Shown here: in pieces, positions 36,943 through 45,485 of the stretch | Numbering within the stretch: position 1 is the stretch's first letter | Layout: each line of letters begins with the position of its first letter | Assembly: GCA_028715605.1 (NCBI GenBank) | Contig: JAQURM010000002.1 | Location: 307,980-371,979 of the forward strand | DNA: 64,000 nt | DNA from: Desulfovibrionales bacterium | Lineage (GTDB): Bacteria; Desulfobacterota; QYQD01 | Direction of reading: 5' to 3' | Translations under genes and position numbers: made by a program | The notes under the pieces: generated by a model | Database searches by the model: none | What the model saw: only the letters and a program-made list of their open reading frames with translations | What the model was told of the DNA's origin: nothing

Positions 36943-38043
36943 TCAAGACTGGAAATCATAAAATGTCTCATCATTATTCAAGACCCGGCAGCCGTGGTCT
37001 TCAATAACCACCATGTTTTCCAGGCGGACGCCGCCCCAGCCCGGGATATAGATGCCCGGTTCCACGGTAACTACCATACCGGCCTTTAAAGTATCTTTAG
37101 AACGTGGGCTTAGCGTTGGCCCTTCATGTACGGCCAGTCCTACGCCATGGCCTAATGAATGTCCGAAGGCCTGACCATAACCGGCTTTGCATATAATATC
37201 ACGGGCGATCTTGTCTGCCTCCCTGGCCTTCAGGCCGGTTTTTAGTGAGCCTATAGCCGTGTCCTGCGCCTTTCGCACCGTCTGATATATCTTTTTGAAT
37301 TTTACGCTGGGCTTTCCCAGCCAGAGGGTACGGGTCATATCCGAACAATAGCCATTTAAACGCGCCCCCATATCGATGATAATGGGCTCTCCTTCCCGGA
37401 TAGGCCGGTCAGCGGGTGTGGCGTGGGGTTTGGCAGCGTTGGGGCCGGAGGTCACGATGGGCTCGAAGGATACGTCTTCCGCACCCATGCTGCGCGTCAA
37501 CCTTTCGATCTCAAAGGCTATCTCTCTTTCTGTCATCCCCGGCCTCAGGATGCGTTTGATTTTAGAAAAGACGGCCTCGTTTAGGCGGATGGATTCCTCG
37601 ATGTTTCTTAGTTCTTCCTCTGTCTTCTGCGCCCTGATCTTTTCCACAATGCCTCTGGTAGAGATGAGCTTCAGGGCCGATAACCTGCCCAGGCGTTCAT
37701 AGGTGCTGACCAGGAGGTAGTGACTTTCAAAGCCCAGCCGGCAAATCCCGTACCGGCGGGCCAGGCTTCCCAGAGTACGGGGCAGCCCCTGTCCGGATAT
37801 AATCACTTTATACCCGGTTGCCTCTTCTTTGGCCTGTAGCTCATAGCGGCTGTCAGTCAACAGGATAAGTCGATCTCTGGAGATGAGAAGCGCTCCGGAG
37901 GACTCTGTTAACTGGCCGTCATGTGCCGTAAAGCCGCTGAGATACCGTCTGTTTTCCGGCCTGGTAATCAGAAGGGCGTCTAATCTCTTGCCGCGGAGGG
38001 CCTGTCTTAGCGCGATAATCCTTTTTTGCTGCTCAAGAGTCAT
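36943..38043 (-). CDS. M24-family Xaa-Pro aminopeptidase/dipeptidase
   Basis: 366 residues with the creatinase-type N-terminal domain (~1-135) and the pita-bread catalytic domain. The five metal ligands are visible: the two Asp in IIDMGARLNGYCSDMTRT, His in GHSLGHGVGLAVHEGP, Glu in VTVEPGIYIPGW and Glu in VRLENMVVIE. Cleaves X-Pro bonds. No ribosome-binding site is strong. It stands between R3b and the coiled-coil unknown. Confidence 0.92.
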   Translation of the reverse strand: MTLEQQKRIIALRQALRGKRLDALLITRPENRRYLSGFTAHDGQLTESSGALLISRDRLILLTDSRYELQAKEEATGYKVIISGQGLPRTLGSLARRYGICRLGFESHYLLVSTYERLGRLSALKLISTRGIVEKIRAQKTEEELRNIEESIRLNEAVFSKIKRILRPGMTEREIAFEIERLTRSMGAEDVSFEPIVTSGPNAAKPHATPADRPIREGEPIIIDMGARLNGYCSDMTRTLWLGKPSVKFKKIYQTVRKAQDTAIGSLKTGLKAREADKIARDIICKAGYGQAFGHSLGHGVGLAVHEGPTLSPRSKDTLKAGMVVTVEPGIYIPGWGGVRLENMVVIEDHGCRVLNNDETFYDFQS

Positions 38044-38187
38044 GGCTGGGTTCGTTAACTAGATAGCTTAGGAATTTCCTTTTTTGGACGCAGATGAACG
38101 CAGATTGTCAAGATTTCGAATATAGAAAATATTTTTCTGCGGGTATCGGCGAAAATCTATGTCCTAATTTAAGGGCGCGTGGACAGG

Positions 38188-38769
38188 TCAGATAGTCCTT
38201 AAAAGTTCTTTTTGTTGTTCCAGAAACGCATCGAACTGGGCGTTTATTTCTGCTGAAATCTTGAGCCACTCTTCCTGAAACTGTGGCAGTTGTTCCGGGT
38301 CTATTTTTACCTTCATGTGCGCCTGCTCTTCCAGTTGTTTTTGCACGTTGCCCATTTTCATCTCAAAACGGGCCCTGAGCTGCTTGCGGACATCAGATAT
38401 GGTTTGTTTATATTGCCGGAATGCCTCTTCTATTTGCGCCATTATCCTTCGGGCCTGCGAATTATTCTTTTTCAGGGTAAGCATCCCTTGCATGGCCCTT
38501 TTTACCCCTTCTTCTATGTCTTCATCCCGGGGCAGGACTATGTTGCGGAGGAGGGTCTCTACCATACCTTTCAAGATATAAGGCCGGGCCTCGGCTGGTT
38601 TTTGCTCCAGCGCTTTTGTGAATTCCATATCTTCTCCCCGGAGGTAACGGGCGGCCAATCGTCGGCCCTCATCCAGGTACAGATTCTCTTTCAACTCTTC
38701 TTCGGTAGCCCGGCCGATCTTCTCAGCCCGTTCCATGGCCTTTTCCAGGGCGCTTTTGATTTCCGCCAT
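38188..38769 (-). CDS. Unknown helical/coiled-coil protein
   Basis: 193 residues, charged and almost entirely helical (MAEIKSALEKAMERAEKIG; DVRKQLRARFEMKMGNVQKQ), with no membrane segment. I do not recognise a family. The start at 38769 has GAGGTG 8 nt upstream, better than the first in-frame ATG at 38796. It lies 144 bp upstream of the M24 peptidase gene on the same strand, so the two may be cotranscribed. A cytosolic structural or scaffold role is conceivable, but nothing in the sequence decides it. Confidence 0.7.
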   Translation of the reverse strand: MAEIKSALEKAMERAEKIGRATEEELKENLYLDEGRRLAARYLRGEDMEFTKALEQKPAEARPYILKGMVETLLRNIVLPRDEDIEEGVKRAMQGMLTLKKNNSQARRIMAQIEEAFRQYKQTISDVRKQLRARFEMKMGNVQKQLEEQAHMKVKIDPEQLPQFQEEWLKISAEINAQFDAFLEQQKELLRTI

Positions 38770-38820
38770 ATTAATTTCACCTCGTCCAGAGTACACAACC
38801 TCGATAATTTGTATCAGTTT

Positions 38821-38962
38821 AGCTGTTTGAAAAAGTATTCTTAAATCCCTCCCAACCTCCCTTTTTCAAAGGGAGGATAAACACTTCCCCCTTTGGAAAA
38901 GGGGGATTGAGGGGGATTTTGGCCTTTATAGCGCCTTGCTTAGGCATATTTTTCAAAAACCT
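38821..38962 (+). repeat. C/G-run foldback repeat R6, inverted copy
   Basis: AGCTGTTTGAAAAAGTATTC, AATCCCTCCCAACCTCCC and hairpins of CCCTTT/AAAGGG stems match the reverse complement of the right part of 20211-20395. The remainder of the 38797-39265 gap holds an attC-like site (39081-39143). Confidence 0.75.
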
Positions 38963-39080
38963 GAATTGTTACAATAAGTTTGTATTTGTTAAGACCTGTC
39001 CGGCATTCCTCTCTCTGAGTTCTCTGAACATTTATACCAGATTTGTTCAGAAATGCCATACAAAGTCTATTGGCTATGGC

Positions 39081-39143
39081 GTCTAACATGAGAAGTCCGA
39101 TATTTCGGGATTTGGATGTTCAACCTCAAGCGATCTGTTATCT
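39081..39143 (-). repeat. attC-like site A (3' of the restriction-endonuclease gene)
   Basis: Read on the minus strand: AGATAAC at one end and GTTAGAC at the other, 63 nt apart; GTTAGAC fits the integron core consensus GTTRRRY exactly. The site lies 123 nt after the stop of the endonuclease gene, in the orientation expected for cassettes on this strand. The internal arms pair only weakly. Confidence 0.55.
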
Positions 39144-39265
39144 GCCTGTTGCGGCCAACAAGAAACTTATAAATTTAAGGGCGTGCCGCTTTTCCTCTAT
39201 CGCCTTTTAGCTTGCTGTTATCGGAGGGATGTCGGTTTATCTCTATTTTCTATTATCCGGGTGAA

Positions 39266-40222
39266 TTACAAACCGCATAACCAGCCACACAATGAGGCCA
39301 CTTGATCTGCATCGGTCAGATTGGCAGCGTTGCTTAACGTGCCGTCCTCTAACTGATGCCAGATTTCTTCGGCCATGCTGTTTTCTATGGCTGCGCCGAC
39401 AAAAAAAGTATGAGGTGAATACCCCTTGTCTGAAAATGCCTTTCGTATGCGGGTAAGGGATGTCCTTGCAGTTTTCCAGTGTTCATCGGCCCCAGCCGGG
39501 TCAATACCGCCTTTAAGTTCTCCAAGGGCAATATAGAGTGACGGGTTATTCAATGCAGCGGGTAGTTTTTCCGGACTGCAATCCAGCAGGCACAAGTCTA
39601 TATTCTTGTTTACAAGCGGCACGTTGCGGTTATAGATCATTGTACGGTTCTTCCCCTTGGATGACCAGCTAAGCCCGGTAAGATATAGTTCTATATCAGC
39701 GTTTTCCTCTTTACTTGCTATCCACGCCTTACTGTCGGGATGGAACCATTGATAAGGAATCCCGGCAAGGCTGAGATTGGCAATGGTTGCACGTGTCAGT
39801 TTGCGCTCTCCCATAACCCCGCCTATGTTACGCATGGAGCCGCCCAATGTATCGCCTCTGGTCAAGAGAAACCTGAAAACCAATTCTTCAACAAAGGCAG
39901 GCCCTGCCGGTTCAAGGTATTTTGCTATCAAGCCTTGTACAGCCTCGATTTTGTCCTGGGGCAACAGGTAGTTCATTGCCTTGTCGAATACGGCGGCGGC
40001 AGTTAATAACGCAGGCTGTATGCTTTCAATATTGAGTAAATCAGCGGGCGTCTTGGTCTGGGAAGCAGCCGCTTTCAGAGACCTCGCCTGTTCCACAAAG
40101 GGTGTGGCCCTGCGGTTCTTTTCAAGGGCCAGGGCGACAAAACCGGCCCTAATCTCTTCGTATGTTGTTACGAGGTCAGCTCTGCCGGTAATGTGCTTAC
40201 GATGCGGTTTGTTCTTTGCCAC
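39266..40222 (-). CDS. AvaI/BsoBI-family type II restriction endonuclease
   Basis: About 318 residues, closely resembling the AvaI/BsoBI enzymes (which cut CYCGRG) as I recall them: [37 protein letters not shown], and the catalytic region [12 protein letters not shown] followed by [20 protein letters not shown]. The E-x-K pair (ELK) and a downstream His are intact. The GTG at 40222 overlaps the methylase TAG and has GGAG 9 nt upstream. The gene sits in the cassette array with its methylase just upstream. Recognition of CYCGRG is inferred from family membership only. Confidence 0.85.
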   Translation of the reverse strand: MAKNKPHRKHITGRADLVTTYEEIRAGFVALALEKNRRATPFVEQARSLKAAASQTKTPADLLNIESIQPALLTAAAVFDKAMNYLLPQDKIEAVQGLIAKYLEPAGPAFVEELVFRFLLTRGDTLGGSMRNIGGVMGERKLTRATIANLSLAGIPYQWFHPDSKAWIASKEENADIELYLTGLSWSSKGKNRTMIYNRNVPLVNKNIDLCLLDCSPEKLPAALNNPSLYIALGELKGGIDPAGADEHWKTARTSLTRIRKAFSDKGYSPHTFFVGAAIENSMAEEIWHQLEDGTLSNAANLTDADQVASLCGWLCGL

Positions 40223-41744
40223 TATAGCTTTCTCCAGACATAAACACACTTTCTTAAGGGATCACGCCCATGTTTTCCCATTTGCTGGCTGCTGTTGCCT
40301 TTGCCGTTTGGCAGCACGAGGATATTTTCGACATGGAATCCCAGCCTCTCAGCAATATTTGAAAGGATCATGTCAACTGATATGCTTGCACCGGCATAAC
40401 GAACGTTGTCATTTACCATGAACAAAAGTGCCTTGGGTTTCATCACCCGTGCACACTCGGCAATGACACAGGCCATTTCATAGAAATAACCCCTTACCAT
40501 CCTCGGAATGCCGTTATTATTCAATCTGCCTTGTGCCTTTTCTTCTTCAAGGTAACATAAGATGGCCTGTAATAACTCCTGGCTGTCTGCGGCTGCTATG
40601 GCGTTTTCCCATTTTGGATTGATTTTCAGCAGGTCCTTGGCCCTGTTTTCAACCGTGCAACTTAGCATTTCCTGTCTCAGCTTGCTTATCTCTTCTTCCC
40701 CTACTCCGAGCAACGCTAATTCCAGTGCATAGGTTCTGGTGTAGTCGTAACGATTGCAATAGGGAGGGGATGTCACCACGGCATTGTATGAACTATCCGG
40801 CAGCGTCGGCATTATATCGAGGCAGGAACCTTTGAAGAGGTAAATGTCGCCTTGCAAGACCTTTGCAGGGAACAAGTCGTCTGCGCCTTTACCATCCTGT
40901 AAGTCATGGCAAATCTCTTTTATCTTGGCACACATTGCTTTATCGAATTCAAGTATCGCTCCCTTGTTGAAAGGCTTTGTCCCCTGCCTGCGGCCTGAAC
41001 GGTAATCCCATCGGAGATACTGTCCATCTTTGCGTGTAAAACTTATTGACTCCAACACACACAAGAGGGCAAAACGTAATACCGGCTGGACACGCTCATT
41101 TTCACTCTCCCATGCCCCCATATACCGTTCAATAGAGTCGACGTTTCCTCTGGATAGGCTCCGCCTGTGATACGTAACTTGGAGAGAGGTTTTTTAACCT
41201 CTGACTTATGCCAGGGATACTCGGCAATCCAGTGGTTGAGGACTGCAAAATCCTCTTTCGTGAATTCCCTTTCAAGACGCCTTCTTGCCAGCATGATCTG
41301 CTGACCAATAGGAAGGAGTTCGATGCCGTCGGCGTTTATTCCGGCCTCACTCGCTGCAAACAAGGCCGTGCCGCTTCCGGCGAAAGGATCAAGCACCTTA
41401 CCCGATGTAACACCGTATTTGGACAATAGATATTCGATAAGAGATGCTGAAAAGGCCTCTTTATACTTATACCAACGATAACTAGGTCTCGGTTTATTGG
41501 CCTGAAAACTAACAAGTTGGCGTGTCAGCGTTGGTTGAACTTTTAGTTTGCTGTGAAAGTGCTTCGATAACTTACGGTCAAGGGTTTCGATCCTGATTAA
41601 AGCTGCTTTTTGTTCGGTAGGATCGTCGGTTTGTTTGTTCTGCGGGTTAATATCTATGCGTTTTCTGTCAATTATCGCGATAGAATCGACTGATTTTCTC
41701 TCAAAAAGTGAAGGTTCCTTTAATGTTGAATGTGGTATTCGCAT
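40222..41744 (-). pseudogene. N4-cytosine/adenine-type DNA methyltransferase, interrupted by a frameshift near 41145
   Basis: Two frames together make one methylase. The first (41744 to ~41145) has motif [19 protein letters not shown]; the second (~41150 to 40222) has motif [15 protein letters not shown], typical of the Ser-Pro-Pro-Tyr N4-C methylases. Sequence homology runs through the junction if one base is restored in the AAA run at about 41143-41149 (reading EE-T then [11 protein letters not shown]). Either a real 1-nt deletion or a homopolymer sequencing error. It should protect the sites cut by the adjacent endonuclease. Confidence 0.8.
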
Positions 41745-41842
41745 GAAATTTTTACCCGCTATAAGTCCTGATTCGATAATAATATAGGTATATGTTGTCT
41801 GTCAAGGAACCCATTTCCCCGTGTCTTATAAAAACTGGCGCT

Positions 41843-42412
41843 TTAAATATCCCCCCTATGAGTTTTTATCAGTGTGATGCTTCTTGAAACCGCCAATGAT
41901 CTATCATCCTTACGCAGTATGTGATACTCAGGATATTCTCTATCCGTGACTACGGCATAGATTTCATAAGTGTTCTTAAGCCCGGGCGGGTCATTTATTT
42001 CGCCAAGGTAACAGTTCCCGGAATAGTTGACCTTGGGGTGTCTCATTAAACCTAATCCAATGGATTCACCGGTGGGTTGAATATATTCCTTGCCCTTATC
42101 TTTTACGACTAGATAAACAAGTAACCCTTCGGCATTCAAAACTTCCCCTTTTACAATAATTTTAAATGGAGCAGCATCGTTCTTTACCGGTCTCCCCCTT
42201 ACATCGGATATCTCGGATATACTGATGGATGAGATATCTCCAGAGTTTGGATTTATCTTTTCGGATACCTCCGCGTGATTTGAAGGTGAAATCGCTTCGT
42301 TATCAGGGGCAGAGGGCCTGGATTTTATCGTAGCATACGCACCTATGAGAGCGACCAAGATCGTTACGACTACCCATATCGGCCAAGGGGTTCCACCGTT
42401 ATCTTTTGCCAC
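41843..42412 (-). CDS. Membrane-anchored protein of unknown function (cassette cargo)
   Basis: 189 residues: a single N-terminal membrane helix (about 11-27), a Ser/Asn-rich linker, then a beta-rich extracytoplasmic domain (about 60-185; PFKIIVKGEVLNAEGLLVYL, TYEIYAVVTDREYPEY). No family recognised. AGGAGG is placed 6-10 nt before the ATG. It lies at the start of the largest cassette, upstream of the methylase and endonuclease, and is preceded by repeat R9a. Confidence 0.65.
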   Translation of the reverse strand: MAKDNGGTPWPIWVVVTILVALIGAYATIKSRPSAPDNEAISPSNHAEVSEKINPNSGDISSISISEISDVRGRPVKNDAAPFKIIVKGEVLNAEGLLVYLVVKDKGKEYIQPTGESIGLGLMRHPKVNYSGNCYLGEINDPPGLKNTYEIYAVVTDREYPEYHILRKDDRSLAVSRSITLIKTHRGDI

Positions 42413-42481
42413 TCATACACCTCCTTTTTTGGTCAAGTCCCTCTTTGTCTGTAAGAGCGTGCCCTCCCGTAATAATGGACG

Positions 42482-42558
42482 GTAATCCTTCGATTATTAC
42501 TCCCTTTCCTACTGGGAAGTATCCGAAGCCTGCCGAGTGAACGATGTCCTGCCTATCG
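42482..42558 (-). repeat. Cassette-edge repeat R9, copy a
   Basis: Includes TGTCCTGCCTATC, CCGAAGCCTGCCGAG and ACTCCCTTTCCTACTGGGAAG. The same order recurs at 46553-46642. On the minus strand both copies lie directly 5' of a cassette gene (42412 and 46490). Copy a overlaps the edge of attC-like site B. Confidence 0.75.
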
Positions 42559-42616
42559 TTTCGAGTGCTTGAAAAGGGCGAAGCCTTTGGTGTTAACCTC
42601 AAGCACTCTGCTATCT
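42552..42616 (-). repeat. attC-like site B (3' of the mazF-type gene)
   Basis: 65 nt folding into an almost perfect hairpin: GAGTGCTTGA pairs with TCAAGCACTC, with an inner AAAGGGCGAAGCCTTT stem. The terminal core boxes are degenerate (CCTATCG / GCTATCT instead of AAC/GTT), so it may be inactive. It lies 32 nt after the toxin stop. Confidence 0.55.
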
Positions 42617-42647
42617 GCCGTTGCGGATAAATAATGAAGCGCTTTTT

Positions 42648-42980
42648 TTATCCTCGGATTATTTCAACTACTTTTGCAATAATTTCATTAAGCTTTTCTA
42701 TTTTAAGATTGCCGACTTTATATAGGACAATATGACTATCCGCTGTAAATATGCGGTTAGGTCTCACATTACTTGTCTGTTTCAGACTCCCTGTTCCAAA
42801 GTCTTTATCATCAAGTGAAATTGAATAACTGTCCTTGACGGATTGACTTGTTATCTGGCAGAGGATCAGATCATCGCCTTCTATTTTTGAAACAACTAAA
42901 GCAGGACGCCTTTTGGACTGGGTTAGGTCAGAAAAGGGAAATGGAACAACGACAACATCGCCTTTTATAAATTTTGCCAT
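42648..42980 (-). CDS. MazF/PemK-family toxin (endoribonuclease)
   Basis: 110 residues beginning with KGDVVVVPFPFSDLTQSKRRPALVVS, the PemK/MazF fold, with the usual Q-rich ITSQ strand after ILCQ. These toxins cut mRNA at short motifs. It overlaps the antitoxin gene by 16 bp and lies in a cassette of its own, a common cargo that stabilises cassette arrays. Confidence 0.88.
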   Translation of the reverse strand: MAKFIKGDVVVVPFPFSDLTQSKRRPALVVSKIEGDDLILCQITSQSVKDSYSISLDDKDFGTGSLKQTSNVRPNRIFTADSHIVLYKVGNLKIEKLNEIIAKVVEIIRG

Positions 42981-43159
42981 GCCTCATCCTCTTCTGGCTT
43001 AAGCCAATCTTTTTTGAGAGAAGATTCACTTGCAATAGCAGTATCGAACCTTTCCTTAATTAACTTTGTCTTTAGGAAGTGAACAAAATCCAATACCTCA
43101 TCAAGAAAAGACTCCGGGACTTGCTCGATTTCGTCTATAAGCAGTTCCTTTTTACTCAT
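42965..43159 (-). CDS. DUF2281-type antitoxin
   Basis: 64 residues, helical, with the typical IEQVPESFLDEVLDFVHFL core followed by an acidic/basic tail that would wrap the toxin (KKDWLKPEEDEAW). GGAGGGAACCC precedes the ATG. Overlaps the MazF-type gene, so the pair is a classic type II module. Confidence 0.85.
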   Translation of the reverse strand: MSKKELLIDEIEQVPESFLDEVLDFVHFLKTKLIKERFDTAIASESSLKKDWLKPEEDEAWQNL

Positions 43160-43254
43160 GGGTTCCCTCCTTCTATTGATTCTGAACCAATTATACCAAA
43201 TTCAACTTTATTATTTTACGGTTATTTGTTTAGCTGTCTGTTGTAGGCACGATT

Positions 43255-43320
43255 AAATAAGAATGCTGCATTAAAGAAGGGCGAAGCCCTTGGGTGTTGA
43301 CCTCAAGCACTCTGTTATTT
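43255..43320 (-). repeat. attC-like site C (3' of the protease gene)
   Basis: 66 nt with ends AAATAAG and GTTATTT (complementary in six of seven bases), an inner AAGGGCGAAGCCCTT hairpin and partly paired arms. The right half (ACCTCAAGCACTCTGTTAT, then TGCCGTTACGGGCAACAAG) is very similar to the corresponding parts of sites A and B. Confidence 0.55.
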
Positions 43321-43403
43321 GCCGTTACGGGCAACAAGAAACTTATAAATTTATGGACGTCCCACATCTCTTATTGGTGGCGTCCCAAAGAGATAGGAGG
43401 GTT

Positions 43404-44600
43404 TTACTTAGATAAACTATCTTCGAATAAAAATTGCATTCCCATTGCCGCGGTAGGATCAATTACCTTTAAAATTTCGTATTGCTTCAAAGCTTCTTCT
43501 TTGTGTTCCGTTAGATACATAAGTATAAGTATAAGGGTAATACGTCCAGTTACATGATAAGGATTTAATCTTAGAACTTCTTTGCAGACCTCTATTTCCT
43601 TTCCTTTAGGGGTCTTAGCTTTGCTCCAATCTTCGGTTTTTACTAACGTTGCTGCTAACCATTTTATATATTCTTTCTCAAATTCTTTTTGAAACGCTTT
43701 TAGGGGAATAACTTCTTTATTTTCTATCTCATCCTTGATCAAATTCACTGGCATTGCAAAATTTAGGTTTTGCCCCCCTTCTATTAGAAATGTAACTATG
43801 CCAATAACTTCACCTTTTTGGTTAAAGGCAGGCCCTCCGCTGCTACCGCTTGATACAGGGGCAGTGATCTGTAAGATCTTCTTCCTGTATTTAATTTTCC
43901 TTAAATATCGGGCGGTTTCCAACTTCTGATCCTGAGAAGGTTTATGCGAATCCCCAAGAGGCAAAGGAGATGGAGGGGATAAGACATCCCTTAAACCGCT
44001 TATTATCCCTTCCGAAATAGTATTTTCAAGTCCTTGAGGACTACTTATGACATAGAGCTTTTCACCAACATTGACCTTATCTATATCTCCCAGCCTCACT
44101 ACAGGAAGGCTATCAATGGTCCGTGGTACTCTCGGACTCCGCCCTACGAGTGGATCAGAGATGCTCTCTGGTTTTTTTGAAGGAGGTTCAATGAATTTTG
44201 CCTTAAGAATTACGAGATCATTATCTTTATCGCAATATATCAAACCCTCAACTTCTAAGGTCTCACTTCGTTGGTCATCCCCAAAAGAGTGGGACTTCTG
44301 AACTGTTATAGTGATGTCCGCTGACCCGTTAACAACATGATAGTTCGTTACTATTGCCCCGTCTTGTCTTACAATAAAGCCGCTTCCCTGGGCTATCGGT
44401 TCGTTTGCAAAGCCGTATGCCGTAACCACTACGACGGCCTTATTGCTTTCCTTAAAAATTCTGTCAGCATCAGCATAGGAAATAGCAGGAAATAGGATTG
44501 TTATGAACAGCAGGGAATAAAAAAATGCTTTTATTAATCTACTATCACTAAAAAAGTATAAAGGAAGGGTTCTATTTTTTTGAAATAAAAATGTTCTCAT
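43404..44600 (-). CDS. Exported trypsin-like serine protease (S1C/DegP type, no PDZ)
   Basis: About 398 residues from the ATG at 44600 (GAGAGAA 9 nt upstream). A hydrophobic signal segment ends ISYADA near residue 43. The catalytic triad is present: His in IVTNYHVVNG, Asp in DKDNDLVILK, Ser in SSGSSGGPAF. No PDZ domain follows; the last ~110 residues look like a helical TPR-type end (EVCKEVLRLNPYHVTGR). A stand-alone cassette cargo. Role unknown; envelope proteolysis is the likely context. Confidence 0.85.
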   Translation of the reverse strand: MRTFLFQKNRTLPLYFFSDSRLIKAFFYSLLFITILFPAISYADADRIFKESNKAVVVVTAYGFANEPIAQGSGFIVRQDGAIVTNYHVVNGSADITITVQKSHSFGDDQRSETLEVEGLIYCDKDNDLVILKAKFIEPPSKKPESISDPLVGRSPRVPRTIDSLPVVRLGDIDKVNVGEKLYVISSPQGLENTISEGIISGLRDVLSPPSPLPLGDSHKPSQDQKLETARYLRKIKYRKKILQITAPVSSGSSGGPAFNQKGEVIGIVTFLIEGGQNLNFAMPVNLIKDEIENKEVIPLKAFQKEFEKEYIKWLAATLVKTEDWSKAKTPKGKEIEVCKEVLRLNPYHVTGRITLILILMYLTEHKEEALKQYEILKVIDPTAAMGMQFLFEDSLSK

Positions 44601-44631
44601 TTTACATTCTCTCTTGACTGCCAACGATGGC

Positions 44632-44699
44632 GGATAACGTTTGGGGCACAGACGAAGCCCGATACGGTTTGTATGAAAGATGTTTGTGCTGTGTTATCT
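44632..44699 (-). repeat. attC-like site D (3' of the small exported-protein gene)
   Basis: 68 nt with perfectly complementary ends GGATAAC / GTTATC(T), inner arms GCACA/TGTGC, and an unpaired central region. This is the clearest core-site pair in the array. It lies 44 nt after the stop of 44743-44997. Confidence 0.65.
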
Positions 44700-44742
44700 G
44701 CCGTTGCGGGCATTTTTTCACATACTCTTTTCAAAGGCAGAG

Positions 44743-44997
44743 CTACTTAGAAGCCACGGGAGGTTTGCAAACTTTGCAGGGAATGTAGCCCGCCTTAATT
44801 GCATCTTCAGGGCTCTTAAATTTTATAAGATTTGCAGGATTTATTTTCTGCGCCCATTCACAATCTGGATAGTGATATTTATTTGATTTTTTCGATGCCC
44901 AGAATTCAGCACTAATAGCATAAGGACCAAATAATAAAAGAAAAAGTGTAACTGCTAATAGTTTTTTTATGGTTTGCCTCAGTTTAAACTTTTTCAT
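44743..44997 (-). CDS. Small exported protein with Ada-type zinc-binding-like Cys pattern
   Basis: 84 residues: basic N-terminus plus signal helix ending in YAISA (about residue 29), then WASKKSNKYHYPDCEWAQ, where a Cys precedes a KAGYIPCKVCKPP. This His/Cys arrangement is found in the metal-binding repeat of Ada and at the ends of some secreted nucleases. No enzymatic domain is present, so it may be a DNA- or metal-binding periplasmic protein. Shares a cassette with the next gene. Confidence 0.7.
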   Translation of the reverse strand: MKKFKLRQTIKKLLAVTLFLLLFGPYAISAEFWASKKSNKYHYPDCEWAQKINPANLIKFKSPEDAIKAGYIPCKVCKPPVASK

Positions 44998-45007
44998 GGC
45001 ATCCTCC

Positions 45008-45256
45008 TTAATAAGGATTCTTTGTTCCTTTTTTTCCAGTATATGGGTTTATGTTGCCTTTTGAACTCCAATTGTTTATTTTAGATTTATCAGGTGCGGT
45101 TTTACGATGTGGAGCAACATAAGTACCTCTTTTCTTCGTGTATCCCCTAACATGAGTGCTACCGCCTCTATATCCCCTACCTTTTGCAAAAGCTTCTGGT
45201 AACACCAATGATACAGTTAAAATCAAACATACAAAGAAAATTAAAATTCTTTTCAT
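45008..45256 (-). CDS. Small exported basic protein (widespread hypothetical)
   Basis: 82 residues: signal peptide ending FAKG (about 25), then a mature part rich in Gly, Lys, Arg and Tyr with the recurring THVRGYTKKRGTYVAPHRKT and SSKGNINPYTGKKGTKNPY motifs. Proteins with this tail are common hypotheticals in integron-type arrays and elsewhere; no function is established. It is 10 bp upstream of the Ada-type protein gene in the same cassette. Confidence 0.7.
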   Translation of the reverse strand: MKRILIFFVCLILTVSLVLPEAFAKGRGYRGGSTHVRGYTKKRGTYVAPHRKTAPDKSKINNWSSKGNINPYTGKKGTKNPY

Positions 45257-45295
45257 AAAACTCGTCCTTTCATTCGTTTTCTGCCCGCAATGAAC

Positions 45296-45460
45296 ACATA
45301 ACGTTGAAGAATAAAAGAAACCCCGCGCTACTCCACGTGATAACGGTTACTTTCCAAATTCAATAATCACCTAAGCTGGAACCTTAGCCCGCACCCTTGA
45401 AAAGGTGCAGGGGTTGGGTGAGTGCCCAAGGGGCACGAACCTTTTAATGCTGTGTTATGT
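45296..45460 (-). repeat. attC-like site E (3' of the SIR2-like gene)
   Basis: Ends ACATAAC / GTTATGT are perfectly complementary and resemble the core boxes of long chromosomal-integron sites. The 165-nt length is at the upper end. Internal hairpins include GTGCCC-AA-GGGGCAC (45422-45436) and an ATAAAAG/CTTTTAAT pairing near the ends. It lies 26 nt after the SIR2-like stop. Confidence 0.5.
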
Positions 45461-45485
45461 GAAGTCTCTCGGACATCAAATTGAT

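Noticed and set aside
42399..42602. 67-residue minus-strand frame between the unknown and mazF-type genes
   Set aside because: It is encoded almost entirely by R9a and attC-like site B; no SD and no conserved protein features.
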